Shown here: positions 1 to 11,721 of the stretch, piece by piece
Layout of the letters: the number at the start of each line of letters is the position of its first letter
Numbering within the stretch: position 1 is the stretch's first letter
From: Crossaster papposus
Taxonomy: Eukaryota; Echinodermata; Asteroidea; Velatida; Solasteridae
Assembly: GCA_037893245.1 (NCBI GenBank)
Contig: JBAIAA010000704.1
Span: 1,302,001-1,366,000, forward strand
DNA length: 64,000 nt
Direction: 5' to 3'
Made by a program: the position numbers and the translations under genes
The notes under the pieces: generated by a model
What the model was told of the DNA's origin: nothing
The model's input: the letters and a program-made list of their open reading frames with translations, nothing else
Database searches by the model: none

Positions 1-471
1 CACTTGTGAGAATACTTCGGACAAAAGGTCACAAGTAAAATACGCAAGCATTTTTACTGTTTTCTGAAGAAGAAAAAATGGTTACCAAAAGGTTTTATCG
101 ACAAATATTCTTATGAAGGATCATATTTACTTGATCCTGACCCCCTCGAGGGGTTTGTGTGAAAATTCAAACTGAAGTTGACCGATTTAGAGCTGTCAAG
201 ACTTGTTTGTACTCAGTGGGAAACTGAAAGCTAACACAAATTTGTGACGTCAGGGTCAGTTTTACGGTGCTAAATTTCAACAGTTAAACACATTTCAATT
301 CCGGCCAATTTCGCAGCGGATGCTTTGTGACGCCAAATTTGCATCGCATTTGCATTCGAATGAAGTATATTATTAAGGTTCATTTGATTTTTTGTTTGTA
401 ATGCTACGATCAATGAAAACAAAGCCCGCGCAAAAGGGAACAATGGTCGTTTTGGGGTAAATTTCTTTTAC
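1..471. other. ERCC4 intronic sequence with an interspersed repeat fragment
   Basis: This stretch follows the last visible ERCC4 exon. I see no further XPF exon. Bases about 225-365 belong to a repeat family sharing a GTTGAACACATTTCAA-like core and a downstream GTGACGxxAAATTxGxATCGC-like block; related copies lie near 18235-18350 and 23278-23456. Confidence 0.4.
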
Positions 472-3400
472 CGATGGGTTGCACCGTTGGACTTCTTTGA
501 TGCAAGCAGCTATGATGTCTAAGATGGCCGTCTGTATGGCCAGCATGGAGGGACTCAGCTTCAGCTGAATCTCAACTACATCTGGCTGAGTACAAAAACA
601 ATCACAAAGTAAAATCTGACACGAATGCCTAAATTCCAAACAGCACTTAAAAGTCGGATATGTATATGATGGCACAAGATCTGAAACTGAAAACGGTCAC
701 ATTTTGTCTTAACTTAAAAAATAGATCTGAAAACGAGATACAAAATTAGCTTCTTTGATTATGAAAAAGGAAAATATCCTATGACAGTGTTGTTGTCATC
801 TGCAAACCAAGTCATCACAAGTCCATCACAAGTCCATCACAAGTCCATCACAAGTTCACCACAAATTGTCCAGTCTCAATTCAAATCACAAGCTATTCAA
901 AATGAGCTTTGACAGAAGCATTTCTTTGTTGCCGTTAATCCCAAATTACTTAAGTCTAGACTTGTGAACGAACATTCATTTACTTATGACTGGACTTATG
1001 ATGAACTTGTTATGGATGTGACTGCAACACTGCCACTATTAACTTGAAACCTATAAATCATGTTAAATGTTTACACCACGATTTAAATTCTCAAATCAAA
1101 GATTTGAGTTGATAAATTTTACTTAAGTAAAGTTAAAACGTACCTTATGTGCATCCATGAAATCAGTCACAGACACATGGAACCTGGTAAAAAAAGAAAT
1201 GAGAGAAATTTGGTTCTCACAATCACAAAAGTATTATAAAATCAAAAAGTGTGTCCCAAGAAGTGGCTTTAACAATTCTGAAACAATTTTGATGATTTCT
1301 TTACCCAAATATGAATGATGACCAACTTTTGTAGGGGGGGAGGGGAGTAGGGGTGGGGAGTGGAAAATGGGTTGTGGGGTCATTGAGTGATGGTGTGGGG
1401 AGGAGGGGGCCTGTGGAATAGGGAGTGGGGATGTATCAGGAGTTAGGGAGTGGTTGTGGATGGTACCGTGATAGATGAATACAAATTGTCGCTTAAGATT
1501 TTTGCTTAAAATGTTACACAATCTCAGTCCTTGTTTATTACCTAGGGCTTTCTGATCAAAAGCAAGGAACAAATTCCTTTGATATATTTTTTAAGTTTGT
1601 AAAATGTTTAAAAGATTTGCCCAGGCTACCTTGGCCAGAGAGAGAGCTTGCGGACAAACAGATTACGCATGACTCTCTCCAGCTGACAAAAACCTGCGGC
1701 AAAGGATTGTGGCTGGTCCGACAACGCCTTGATGAATCCCGTCTTGTTCTTCTGGCGGTACAGACGCAGGATAAATGCCTCCTGGCAGGATTCTATGATC
1801 CTTAATGAAAAAACAACAACGAAAAAATTCAAGAACGAGGTGGTTACTTTGTCGTAGTATGACAAGTTGTGATTATTTCACGGCCCAAAGTAATACCATG
1901 GGCCATTTGAGGAGTGGTGGACTGCAAAAAGATTGGCAAGAGAGAGGAGGCAATGTTCCAGACTGGAACTTTCAGAGGTTTGTGAGTTGATCATATTTTT
2001 AATCCTATTTTGAATTTCATGGGGTTTTTTAAGCCAAGAAACTTTTGAATTATGGCAGATACAATAGAGAGGCATTATTCAGTTTAAGTAAAGTTTAGTA
2101 AAAACAAAAGAGGCTGGCGGATTTTGGAAGATTTGTTCTAGTAGTACCTAGGAGAGGCAGTAGGGAGTTAGGGTTAAATAGGCCAATGAAATTTCAATAT
2201 TTATACAGCGCCAGTCTATATACAAACGATAATACACAACTTCATATTGCTTTCCAACAAAACATTGCCATGGAAAACTGCAAACATATCTTGAATATTG
2301 ATGTTGTGGTGCTTATTTATCAGTCGTCGTAATTTCAAAATCGCTTCTTACTTGTGAGCCTTGAAGACGAGCACGCCGGTGACTAAGTTAATGGGTAGCC
2401 GGTCTGTCAGCATATCAACGACAAGAATTCTGGAGGTGACAAAGAGAACCCCACCTTGAAGATAAACATCTTTCCTGTAGGTAAAAAAAAAAAAAGACTT
2501 CAATAAAATTAGTTGACAATTTATTCTTTTCAAACAGCAAGAAATATAGCATAGATCATTCTGAGAATTCAGCTTATTTCAAACAGCTTATGTTTTGTAC
2601 ATTATTATGGTTCTGGACAGTAGGGCAAGCCTCTCCATGTGGCAAAATTTAGAGGTCTTTTTACTATTTTTGATAAAATTAGAGTCAAAGTTGTTTTTTA
2701 TTGTTCCAAAATGACTTTATCAACTTAAAAGTATAATTCTCTCAATCCTAAAGACACAATTTGTTGGTATTTTTGAACCATTTCTTGCGGTAGAAAATGC
2801 AATTCTCTTGCGCTTTTTTGGGTTGCTGTCTTACGAATCAACACAGTTTTGCATGTTCACAGTGCGTCGTTGGGGTACAGGTTGCCATCTTAATTTTCGA
2901 TCTGCATTTTGTCGTCCCAAAACAAATACAAAATCCTGCCCTCTGTCTATGACATACCTGTTGGCTTTTAATGCCGCAAGCTACTTTGAAAAACTCCAAT
3001 AATTTCAAAGAGAATTTTATTCTCTTAGTCCTAAAGGAATAGACTCGTAAACTAACGCCCTCCATGTACATTGTACACGTACCTCTCATTTGTGCTGTAC
3101 TCGTTGTTAATGACCTTGGGCAATGTCAACACACCCCTCTTCTCCAACTCTTCGATGTAGTATTCCTAGGGGTCAAAGGTAAAAAGTGAATGACTTTCCA
3201 ACATGCTTCACTTTCAACGGCTGTACATTACTGGTTACGTAAACATTTTCTCCAGAAAAATAAATATCACTTTTTCCGCTCATTTCATAGTTAATTTTAT
3301 GGTTACTTTTGAAATATTTTAGTCATTTATAAAACAGCAGGAATCTTTACACAGATAATGATTAAGTTTCTCTGATAAAATTAAGTTAAATGGAAAGTTG

Positions 3401-4305
3401 GAAACCAGAATGCTAAAACACGATATTGGTAATTTTGTTCCTGAAAACTTTTACTACTAGTACTAGTACTTAGTAGAATATTAGAATATTAGAATATTAT
3501 AAACCAACTTTTTTGTAATAACAATGAATGATTGATGTGCTATGGACCTAGCATATTGGTACATTTTGTGATAACTTTGCAAAGACTAAATAAAATGCTG
3601 CTTTTTATACCCAAAAGGCACTACAACTGATAAAAAGTAAGATTGAAAAGAATTTTTTGTTTGTCTACCTCTTCAGATAAACTTGTGTTTAGGACAAGGA
3701 CAAGGTTGCCTGGATCACTGTATAGCTTCAGCAATTGCAGCGCAATCCGGTCGATGCCCAAACCCCTGATAAAACAGAGGAATAAAAAAACAATAAAAAA
3801 ATGTATCAATAATCAAGTGTATTACTCATTTTAGGACAAACAATCTTTACAAAAACTTACAAAGAAGTTACTTTTACTTAATTAATGTGATCTCAGAACA
3901 GAAAGTGAATGTCTAATCACTGATATATTTGATAACAGTAAGGCCTATGGCAATGATTTGATCATGGAGGTAACAAAATATGGTTTGATAAACAATATTT
4001 AACAGATTACTGCACGGTTTCCCGACTCCGGTGATTCCACCGCATTAAAACTGTACGGGTAAAAGTAAAACACAATTCAGACTGGTCCCTTAATGGCATC
4101 GGCCGGTGGTGCCGTTGTCATTGAAAACAATCTACGGTGATATTGGATGCCTCCATAAACCAAACTATGGAGATAAAACTAACGTTACAAACGAAAATAA
4201 TAACCTCGCCAGTAGCATCAAACCATCTTCACCAAATATCTCCAGAAACATCTGGTTTTCATATTCGGTAAGCTGATGACCCGTTGTCGAGCCTAACTCA
4301 GACAT
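472..4305 (-). CDS. ERCC4: ERCC4/XPF DNA repair endonuclease subunit, 5' seven exons (partial, runs off left edge)
   Basis: XPF pairs with ERCC1 and cuts the 5' side of bubbles and crosslinks in nucleotide-excision and interstrand-crosslink repair in the nucleus. Exons in transcript order: 4205-4305, 3669-3765, 3083-3165, 2352-2474, 1630-1800, 1144-1183 and 472-585. All have GT/AG borders and join in phase to give 243 residues starting at ATG 4305-4303. The product matches the N-terminal helicase-like half of XPF: the ARGLG segment at the exon 1/2 junction, [26 protein letters not shown], then [28 protein letters not shown] sequence, RFHV and [11 protein letters not shown]. As in XPF generally, no functional ATP-binding motifs are seen in this half. 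The catalytic nuclease motif and HhH2 domains would lie to the left of the window. No further exon was found in 1-471. Exon borders were read by eye. Confidence 0.95.
795..1020. repeat. Interspersed repeat with CAAGTCCATCA direct repeats
   Basis: This has several tandem copies of CAAGTCCATCA, then a block containing CACAAGCTATTCAAAATGAG. The same two modules, in the same or opposite order, occur at about 26810-27025 and 37488-37705, so this is one dispersed family with three copies in the window. All three are intronic. The class is unknown. Confidence 0.6.
1330..1465. repeat. G-rich low-complexity tract in ERCC4 intron
   Basis: The plus strand here is dominated by runs of three to seven G separated by AGT, TGT or A. 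The stretch sits in the intron between exons 6 and 5 of ERCC4. Its complement is C-rich, so the pre-mRNA would be C-rich and the template strand G-rich. Confidence 0.6.
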
Positions 4306-4494
4306 TTTTGGGAAGTTTTGTACGCACCCGGCGCGCCACCGAGCTTAGTCTGGTTCACAGACCAAAACAAACAAATATCTGACTATTTCTGAAGAATCGT
4401 GGTCAGGGAACCAGGCGCTTGAATCGCATGCAAAAGTATGCATATCACCGTACGTACGTCGCGTACTAGAAAGCTGGCCGAATGTGTCGGCCTA
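4306..4494. promoter_or_regulatory. Probable ERCC4 5' UTR and promoter region
   Basis: This lies just upstream of the ERCC4 start codon on the minus strand and is CpG-containing (GGCGCGCC near 4331). No TATA box or transcription start can be assigned from sequence. The call rests only on position. Confidence 0.35.
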
Positions 4495-4737
4495 GGGGCC
4501 AATTTCACGGAGCTGCTAAGCACACAAATTTGCTTAGCATGAAAATGTGTCCTTGGCAAAAACAAGGTTACAGACCAAATTTTCACGTGATCTTTACTGT
4601 TTTTGATTGATAATCAACTGGTTTTTTGCTTAGCATGAAAAACACGTAGAATTTTGGCTGGTAACCAGTTTTTAATGAGCAAGACTTTTTTGTGCTAAGC
4701 ACATTTTTGTGCTTAGCAGCTCCGTGAAATTGGCCCC
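4495..4737. mobile_element. Non-autonomous inverted-repeat element, GGGGCCAATTTCA family (copy 1)
   Basis: The element is about 243 bp, begins GGGGCCAATTTCACGGAGCT and ends in the near-perfect reverse complement. The inverted repeats are long, so most of it could fold as one hairpin (TGCTAAGCAC and TTTTGCTTAGCATGAAAA blocks recur in both arms). Fuller copies are at 9871-10116, 32026-32269 and 41918-42163. Fragments occur near 13500-13560, 13871-13980, 17860-18005 and 28885-29375. There is no coding capacity. No convincing target duplication was identified, so the superfamily is unassigned. Confidence 0.8.
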
Positions 4738-4872
4738 ATAGTTTTCACCGTCACGGTTGGGCCGGGGCGTTTATAGTCTACCCGCGTTCCCATTGCACCG
4801 ATTGTTGTCATTCAACAGAATAGTCAGCGGTAAAAAGTCTTATGGGAACACGGATCTTTTTTATTTAGTTAA

Positions 4873-5550
4873 TGGGCCAGTCACAAATCAGTTGCGATGC
4901 GTCGGCGATGGGTAAAACCGGGAAATTTGAACAAAATGATCTTGAGACAGATCTCACGATTTTGCACCCGTCGGAGGCGCTCTCCGGACGCCTGCGGCTT
5001 GTCGCAGATTTTTTTGGCATCGCCACACCCGTCGCGGTCCCCAACTTTGAACTTAAAATTTTAAGATTGCTCGCAAGATTTTTCACCCATTTTGGGCATC
5101 CCAGACACAATCTCCGATGACCTACGATGCCCTCCGATTAATCGGAGGCGTCCTCCGAATAATCTGAGACTAGTCGCAAGATTCTGTGTGGGATTGGAAA
5201 TTCAGGTTGAGATTCAATGTCTGCGAGTGGTCTCCGGCGCCCTCCGACTGAATCGGAGGCGCCCTGCGACGATTCGTACGCTTTCTGTGATCGTCTCCGA
5301 CGAATCGTACGGTGGAATCGTAGTAAATCGCCGTGCAGATATCGTCTCCGATGCAATCGGAGGCGATCGGAGGCTAATCCCACGATTTTTCGACAAAACC
5401 GGGTCAAAATCCTTGAACAAATCTCAGACAATGTGACTGCTCCACTTTTATTAGGATTATTGCTAGGATTGTTCAAGGATTCTTTATTTTCTACGACGAC
5501 CCCCGGCCAAAACTAATCCCCGACAGATCGCCGACATTGTGACTGGGCCA
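4873..5550. mobile_element. PIF/Harbinger-like non-autonomous element with CpG-rich interior
   Basis: The termini are TGGGCCAGTCACAA at 4873-4886 and its complement TTGTGACTGGGCCA at 5537-5550, flanked on both sides by TAA. A 3-bp TAA/TTA target duplication and GGGCC-type ends are typical of PIF/Harbinger elements and Tourist-like MITEs. The interior (5090-5400) has many CTCCGA/TCGGAG motifs in both orientations. These give short open frames of up to 114 codons on both strands, which I regard as by-products. No transposase-like sequence was seen. Confidence 0.7.
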
Positions 5551-5930
5551 TAATGTATCGCGACTTTTCTGTTAAATGACCAAATTAAATCCGATGGAAA
5601 TACGTGAAACGTCCCTGTCAACTTACCGCAGACGGTGATATAAAATTACCAGACCGAAAATGCTCGCGGAAAAGTTACTGCTACAGCCGTGAAAAGTTAA
5701 CAGCGTCAGTAAAGAAGGCAAGGCCAAAAAACATTCCGTGGGGAAAAAAAACCTGCCGATTTCCCTCGACTTCGTGCGCACGGCCGGGACGAACTCATTT
5801 TTGTAAGTTTATATTTTTACCCCCGCCCTAAAAAAAGATACTTAGACTATCTCCATGCTTAGACGAAAAAGTGATACCTGTTACAATATCAGGGACTTTA
5901 CTGGAACACGCAAAACCAATAAGGTTTTCA
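5551..5930. other. Intergenic sequence, nothing recognised
   Basis: I see no coding similarity, RNA gene or clear repeat boundary here. The segment lies between the Harbinger-like element and the degenerate tandem array. Confidence 0.3.
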
Positions 5931-6209
5931 CCTGTGGGATAAGATGCTCGGTAAGCAGGGCCATCAGTCATTCGTCGTTCCTCCTTTTTGCTTCCGGCTC
6001 CTGATCCTCGACATCATAAGCTCTACAACGGAGCACTGTAATCTAAATGAAAGTGGCTGAAAAAAGTCTTCCTTGCAGAGCTGTGTTACGTTAGTATAAT
6101 GTACAGTGATGTCTTGGTCAGAATGGTAAAAGATGCTGGGGTATATATAAGAAAGCGAAGAAAATAGAATAAGAAGGTGACGTATCAGTGGTTCTAACAA
6201 CAAGGGTTA

Positions 6210-7320
6210 AATTTATTTCAGATCTATACGTTGCTTAAATTATTAGGCCTTGGTTATTTTCTTAAAAAGTTGACGGTAAAAAGGTTGCATTAGTTACTAG
6301 CCCTTACGTGAAGTCCTATACTGTATAATTATTGGGTACAACCACACAATAAAATGACAACAACTTTATGATTATTATAATTATATGTATAAAGGAAAGG
6401 AAACGCTTTGGTGGTTATTGTCTATATAACCACTGTATTAATAACAAAACATTGTTAATTTATTTTAGATCTACACTACTTAAATTATTAGGCCTTGGCT
6501 GCAACTTTTGTAGTTCATGGTAATTCCTCTATGTCTACAAATCACGAGAATTAGTGGCCCTTACGTGACAATAACAGGAAAACGATGGTTATTATAAGTA
6601 AAGAGAAGGAAACGATAGAGTGGTTAGGTGAGTAACATACATTGTGTGGTAATATGTGGTGATTCCTCTATGCCTAAAAAACACATTAATTAGTGGCCCT
6701 TAAAAATATGTGACAATAACAGGAAAACGACTTTATAGTTCTTCTAAGTAAATAGAAGAAAACGCCACAGTGGTAAGATAAGTAATAGACACACAAAAGT
6801 ACATTTAATTTAGATCTACACTACCGTACTTAAATTATTAGGCCTTGGCTACACATTTTTTTACATGTTTTTGGTGGTTATTCCTCTATTCCTAAAAACC
6901 ACATTAATTAGTTGTCCTTAAAAATATGTGACTTTATGGTTATTCTAAGTAAGAAGAAGGAAACGATACAGTGGTTAGATCTACACTACTTAAATTGTTA
7001 GGCCTTGGCTGCAACCTTTCTTATATGAAGTTGATGGTAATCACATAATAAAAGAAGAATGAATTTGTGATTATTATAAGTATAAAGGGTTCTTGTTCTA
7101 AAGTGGTTCTTACCTAACCACTGTAGTAATATAATACAAAAAGGGTAAATTTAATTTAGATCTACACTACTTCAATTATTAATAGGCCTTGGCTGCAATG
7201 TCGTTAATGGTAATTCCTATTTGCCTAAAAATCACAACAATTAGTGGCCCACTAATGGGTACAACCACACCATTAAGAAACGCGATTTTATGATTATTCT
7301 AAATAGATGAAGTTTCTGAT
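6210..7320. repeat. Degenerate long-unit tandem array (GATCTACACTACTTAAAT / AGGCCTTGGCTGCAAC)
   Basis: A block reading approximately TTAGATCTACACTACTTAAA followed by TTATTAGGCCTTGGCTGCAA recurs near 6222, 6468, 6815, 6977 and 7157. Between copies are recurrent companions such as AATTAGTGGCCCTTA and a GTGACAATAACAGGAAAACG segment. Spacing is uneven, about 165 to 345 bp, so the array is old or interrupted. No coding potential was seen. Confidence 0.65.
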
Positions 7321-7424
7321 CGTCTTTGCTCGCTTAATTCCAGTTTACTAAAATCAACGCGAATCTCAAAATAATTCCAGAAGTGATTGTCCAAGGAGTA
7401 AAAAATAATTACACCGCCGAACTT

Positions 7425-7775
7425 TGCTGATCGGTCTTATCAGAATATTATTATGCCAATCAAAAACCTCCTCTGATTATAGCTCTCAAAAATATTGCAT
7501 ATTACATGAATACATATTACATGATTAGGAATGCCGATCTTTGCTGATCGGACCTATCAGAATATTATTATGCCAATCAAAAACCTCCTCTGATTGTAGT
7601 TCTCAAAAATATTCACTCTGCAGACGGGCTACATATTACATGATTACGACTGCCGAACTTTGCTGATCGGACTTATCAGAACATTATTATGCCAATCAAA
7701 AACCTCCTCTGATTGTAGTTTTCAAATTTGTTCACTCTGCAGACAGGCTACATTATAACATGATTACGAGGTGTA
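7425..7775. repeat. Tandem array of about 110-bp units (three copies)
   Basis: Three copies, starting near 7432, 7532 and 7651, carry CTTTGCTGATCGGACTTATC followed by AATATTATTATGCCAATC and AAAAACCTCCTCTGATTGTA. The latter two copies also share TTCACTCTGCAGACGGGCTA. Differences between copies are a few per cent, so this array is younger than the adjacent one at 6210-7320. Confidence 0.75.
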
Positions 7776-9600
7776 TTCGACTATAAAACAGGTGTGATTG
7801 CACCTGATTACCATGGTGACAATTATTGTTGCCTATCACAAAACGTATTACAATATTTGCAGACCTATAACTTTATGGGAGAAAAACAATCTCTAACAAT
7901 AGTATTAGCGACATTTTAGAGACTTTCATGTCACAAATAATTGTGTTATCGTTGAAACCATTCTGGTGACATGCTTGACGAATATTATTGCATGTTCCAA
8001 TGATTCTGTGATCTGTATAAATGGCCCTAAACACGCATAGCATTTTATGCACAATATCCCAGTGTCAGATGAGTGGGCGTGGTGTAATTGCCGTCAAACA
8101 GCTAAACAGTGTAGATTTGTAAACATATCCCTAGAATATTTCAATCAATGAATCACAATAAAGTAAAAACAGGTGTGCGATACACAACATAGTACACACA
8201 TCACTAAAAACTAAAATCCACACTAAGCTGTTTCAGGCTTTAAAATAGTCATCGATAAATGTGGCCATGTAGAATATTTTACACCATGTTTCGGCAGGAT
8301 GAAGGCACAAATAGCACGTCATGCAATTGAAGAAGAATTTCTACAAAGAGGAGGAATAAGATTTGTACATCATTATGGCCCCGTAATATGTAATTTGTCA
8401 ATTATTAAAAGAAAAAAAAACCTGAAAAAAACACAGGCTTGGCAGATTGTTTTTTACAAAACGGAGATGAAAAGGTTTAACATTGACCGACTTGTATTCG
8501 TGGTGATTATATTAAACTACAAGAAATCGGGTGAACGCGACTGGTCATGATATTTCAACAAGTTTTATCTGAACACATGGCCTTAACAAATATAAACATG
8601 GTCTTTCTTACTACATGTATCTTAACTAGGAGCTATTTAGTGCAAGGTTACACAAAAATGAAAAGGAGCAAACGACTAAGGAAATATCACTACACAAATC
8701 CTTGCAGGCGGTGGTGTGACAGTTAAATGGTATTATGTAAAACAAATATTTTTTCAATAAACAGGTACTGGGCGCTACTCGGGTGAAATACGTAATCATT
8801 TAACTAAATGATGTGTTTGAATAAAATAAACCCAGTTTTATGATAAATCGGTTGGCTCTGCTTTCCTCGACTTCATGGTGTTCAGGTTTATCCGTTTCAT
8901 CTTTTAATTATTATTAAATAAAGCTTGAAACTATAAGTCCTTTTTAATAATAATTTTAAAGCGGTTATTTTAAACAATAGAACAAAAGGCAATATAAAAT
9001 ACGAGGAGCCCTCCATTCATACAAATATACCTTAACTTGTTTACTCCAAGTTTTGAGCACATTCCTATAAGCCCATTGTGGGTTAGCAAAGCCGTCGCAC
9101 CTGGCCACACACAAAGCGCGTGGCCTAAGTCAACATTTCAACCAATAAGAATTGCCGGATGATCTATGAACACGCCCACTACGTGGTCACGGGCGGTATA
9201 TTACGTGCCGACTCGCGCTCGCTTTCAAATGGTCTTGTGACCATGCGTACCAAACGTATGTCATGTCAGGAAAAAGCGGTATGCTATAATACACACGTGT
9301 ATACAATTTTGACAACAAAATACTGGTATTGATATGCAAATTACTGTAAATCAAAAGGGTGTTTGCCCGCTAGGAGTGCATTTTAGCAATGCAAACTTTC
9401 GAAGGAGACTCAAACGGACGCCATTTTGTTGGCGACAAACCGACATGAATCGTGCCTATTCTAAGTACATGTACGTGTACATTGAAAATAGGCAATTTAC
9501 AGAGAATAAATACATAATTTTATCGCATATTATTCAACAATTGCAACAGACAATCTTGTGTACAAAAACAATGCAAAATGGGCGACAAATAATGTAAGAC
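7776..9600. other. AT-rich intergenic sequence
   Basis: There are no exons with plausible splice borders and no RNA gene. Short open frames near 8299-8550 and 9334-9597 lack any recognisable protein pattern and I treat them as chance. Confidence 0.35.
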
Positions 9601-10234
9601 TTAAAGGTAGTATACACCGTTTGCTTTTGCTGTAATTTAGGGATTCATATTTTATAGTAAATATTGTGACGCTGACATGTTGAAAAGTTGTATGTACATA
9701 GAAGCTGGAAAAACCAACAACAAAATGCTGGAAATACCAACAACAAAATTTTGTTGTTGCAGTCTGTTCCAATTTCTTCGGACGAATTCTATAAATTGGG
9801 GGTGGTGTTTAAAAATAGTCAGGTTTTTACAACAATTTTTAACATTGACACAACATTCCAAATCACACCTGGGGCCAATTTCATAAAACATGTAAGCACA
9901 AAAATATGCTTAGCACAAAAAAGTCTTGCTCAGTAAAAACAGGTTATCGGCCCAAACTCCATGTGTTTTTTCAATCAAAGCAAAAAAAGAGCTGAACTTA
10001 CCAGTCACAAACAATAAACATCAACTGAAATTTTGGTTTGTAACCCTGTTTTTTACAAGGAAAAATTGTCATGCTAAGCAAATGTTGGTGCTTACACGTT
10101 TTATGAAATTGGCCCCTGCAGGTGCCATAATTTCACAGGATGCTTGAAGCTATTATTTTCTACAGTCAAGTAGGGTATTTCATAATTCAGTATTTTAGTT
10201 TTTTGATGTTTGCGAATGGTGTATAATACCTTTT
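9601..10234. mobile_element. TTAAAGGTAGTATACACC-family element with a GGGGCC-family element inserted
   Basis: The left end carries TTAAAGGTAGTATACACC and the right end the complement-like GGTGTATAATACC. A complete GGGGCCAATTTCA-family copy (9871-10116) sits inside, so the GGGGCC element may have inserted into the older TTAA-family element. The remaining interior is diverged from the other family members. Confidence 0.6.
9871..10116. mobile_element. GGGGCCAATTTCA-family element (copy 2)
   Basis: The two long inverted arms match the 4495-4737 copy, including the GCTTAGCACAAAAAAGTCTTG and TTTTTGCCTAGC-like blocks in opposite orientation. The ends are GGGGCCAATTTCATAAA and TTATGAAATTGGCCCC. The segment following its right end, CAGGTGCCATAATTTCACAG, is also found near 32368. 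Confidence 0.75.
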
Positions 10235-11228
10235 AGGACCAAAGAGAGGTTTGAAAGTCAGGGAATAAGTTTTATCACGTAGGCTACCACCGCTCTGAAT
10301 TTTAAGACGCAAATTGAGACAATCCTTGCAACTTTATTTCCTCTTTTGGTAATGTGAGGACAGCAGAGGGCAAGATAAATTTTTGCTTACATCAATTGTT
10401 GCACATTTAAAGTTGGACTTACCCCCGACGAACTCCACAAGCTTGACTTCAGTATTTTCCAAAATCGTCATTCAGATCATTCGACAAAATTCACCAAAAT
10501 AATCCATGGCATTGTGTCCTTTTCAGTTCAGTTCAGCACAAAATTGGGCATTCAAAAAAAAAGAATGTCCCCGGGGAATGTCCAGTGAAGTCCAGTGAAG
10601 TTCAGTAAACGACATAGGTTTTTTGAAGTAAAAGTTGTGTAGGCCAAGAGAAAAGTTCAAGTCATTTCTCCAGTATTGGTGTCGACGACGCCGCATCATG
10701 TCAATTCAGCGTTGAAAGTTCTTCTTACAGTGGCCCAATAAAGAAGGCCGGTTTTCGCCGATTTTTAAGATTCCACTCGTCGAAATTCAACACTTTTGGC
10801 CACAGGAAGCCTCCATGGTAATGACGGCCAACACGAAGGTAAATGTCTCGAGCTTTCCTGTACATTTTAAGGCAATTGTTTGGTGACAATCAGCGAGAAA
10901 AAAATTCGTTGTCGGGCGTTACATCTGTACTGCCTGCAGCTCTATGTTGTCTTTTCAGCGGGATTTTCGCGCTGTCGTTAAACAAAGACATTCGGACAAT
11001 GGGCATGCAGCACCTGTGATTCGCGTGAACTGTCTCTCATTGGCCAGAAGTGACGTCTTCTTATCAATCTAGCCAATTTGATTGGACAACAGAGTCCGGT
11101 AAAAAAATTAGCAGACGAAAGGTTTATGTACATTGGGTATTGTGGAAACACCTTATCTTGAACAAATGCAAGTGCATATCTACAGCTGATATATACCGTT
11201 ATACACAATTGTCATGCAGCGTTATTAT
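10235..11228. other. Intergenic sequence, no gene recognised
   Basis: I see no convincing exon or RNA. Short direct repeats (TTCAGTTCAG near 10527, GTCCAGTGAA near 10579) are present. Both open frames at 10978-11238 are short and overlap on opposite strands. Confidence 0.3.
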
Positions 11229-11293
11229 TCGACGGTAAAACTGTACTCTAGTTTTTCAGAATTCGGAAAAACTAGACAGTTTTTTACCGTCGC
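11229..11293. repeat. Short near-perfect hairpin (about 28-bp arms)
   Basis: CGACGGTAAAACTGTACTCT... is followed, after an 8-base loop AGAATTCG, by GAAAAACTAGACAGTTTTTTACCGTCG, its near-exact complement. It stands alone and is not part of the other repeat families seen here. Confidence 0.7.
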
Positions 11294-11564
11294 TCTTAGA
11301 AATTTTCGCAGGGACACTTCTGGGCGGCGTAGTTGCAAGCAATTTTATTGGGTGGTGGTACAAGGGTAGGGGTAAGGGGAAAATCTCACTGTAGGATTGG
11401 TTTCATTTTGTTGTTATTTTTAGTCAGACAGATATGAAATTAATATCAATACGCCAATAGTCATGCAACAATAGATAAATAATGTTAAACATGATGCAAC
11501 CAAATAAATAGGAAGGGGATAGGGTGTTTTGCCCGCCTTGATTTTGGTTATTCACACAAAAAAT

Positions 11565-11622
11565 TGGCTAAGCCATTGATCTCCAATATACATGTAGATG
11601 GAGATCAATGGCTAAGCCATTG
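11565..11622. repeat. Short hairpin, GGCTAAGCCATTGATCTCCA arms
   Basis: GGCTAAGCCATTGATCTCCA is followed by a 13-base loop and TGGAGATCAATGGCTAAGCC, an exact 20-bp inverted repeat. Confidence 0.75.
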
Positions 11623-11721
11623 GCGTAGCCACAGCGCAAGCAAGATAGCGCAACCGTGAAGTTGTAATGTCGCCCTCAAGCGACCCCTCTCTCTCTCTCT
11701 ACGTACAGCAATAAACATTAC

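Noticed and set aside
5092..5516. Arg-rich 99-114-codon frames on both strands
   Set aside because: By-product of the palindromic CpG-rich interior of the Harbinger-like element.
7425..7775. CRISPR-like array
   Set aside because: Units are whole-length tandem repeats without unique spacers, in a eukaryotic intergenic region.
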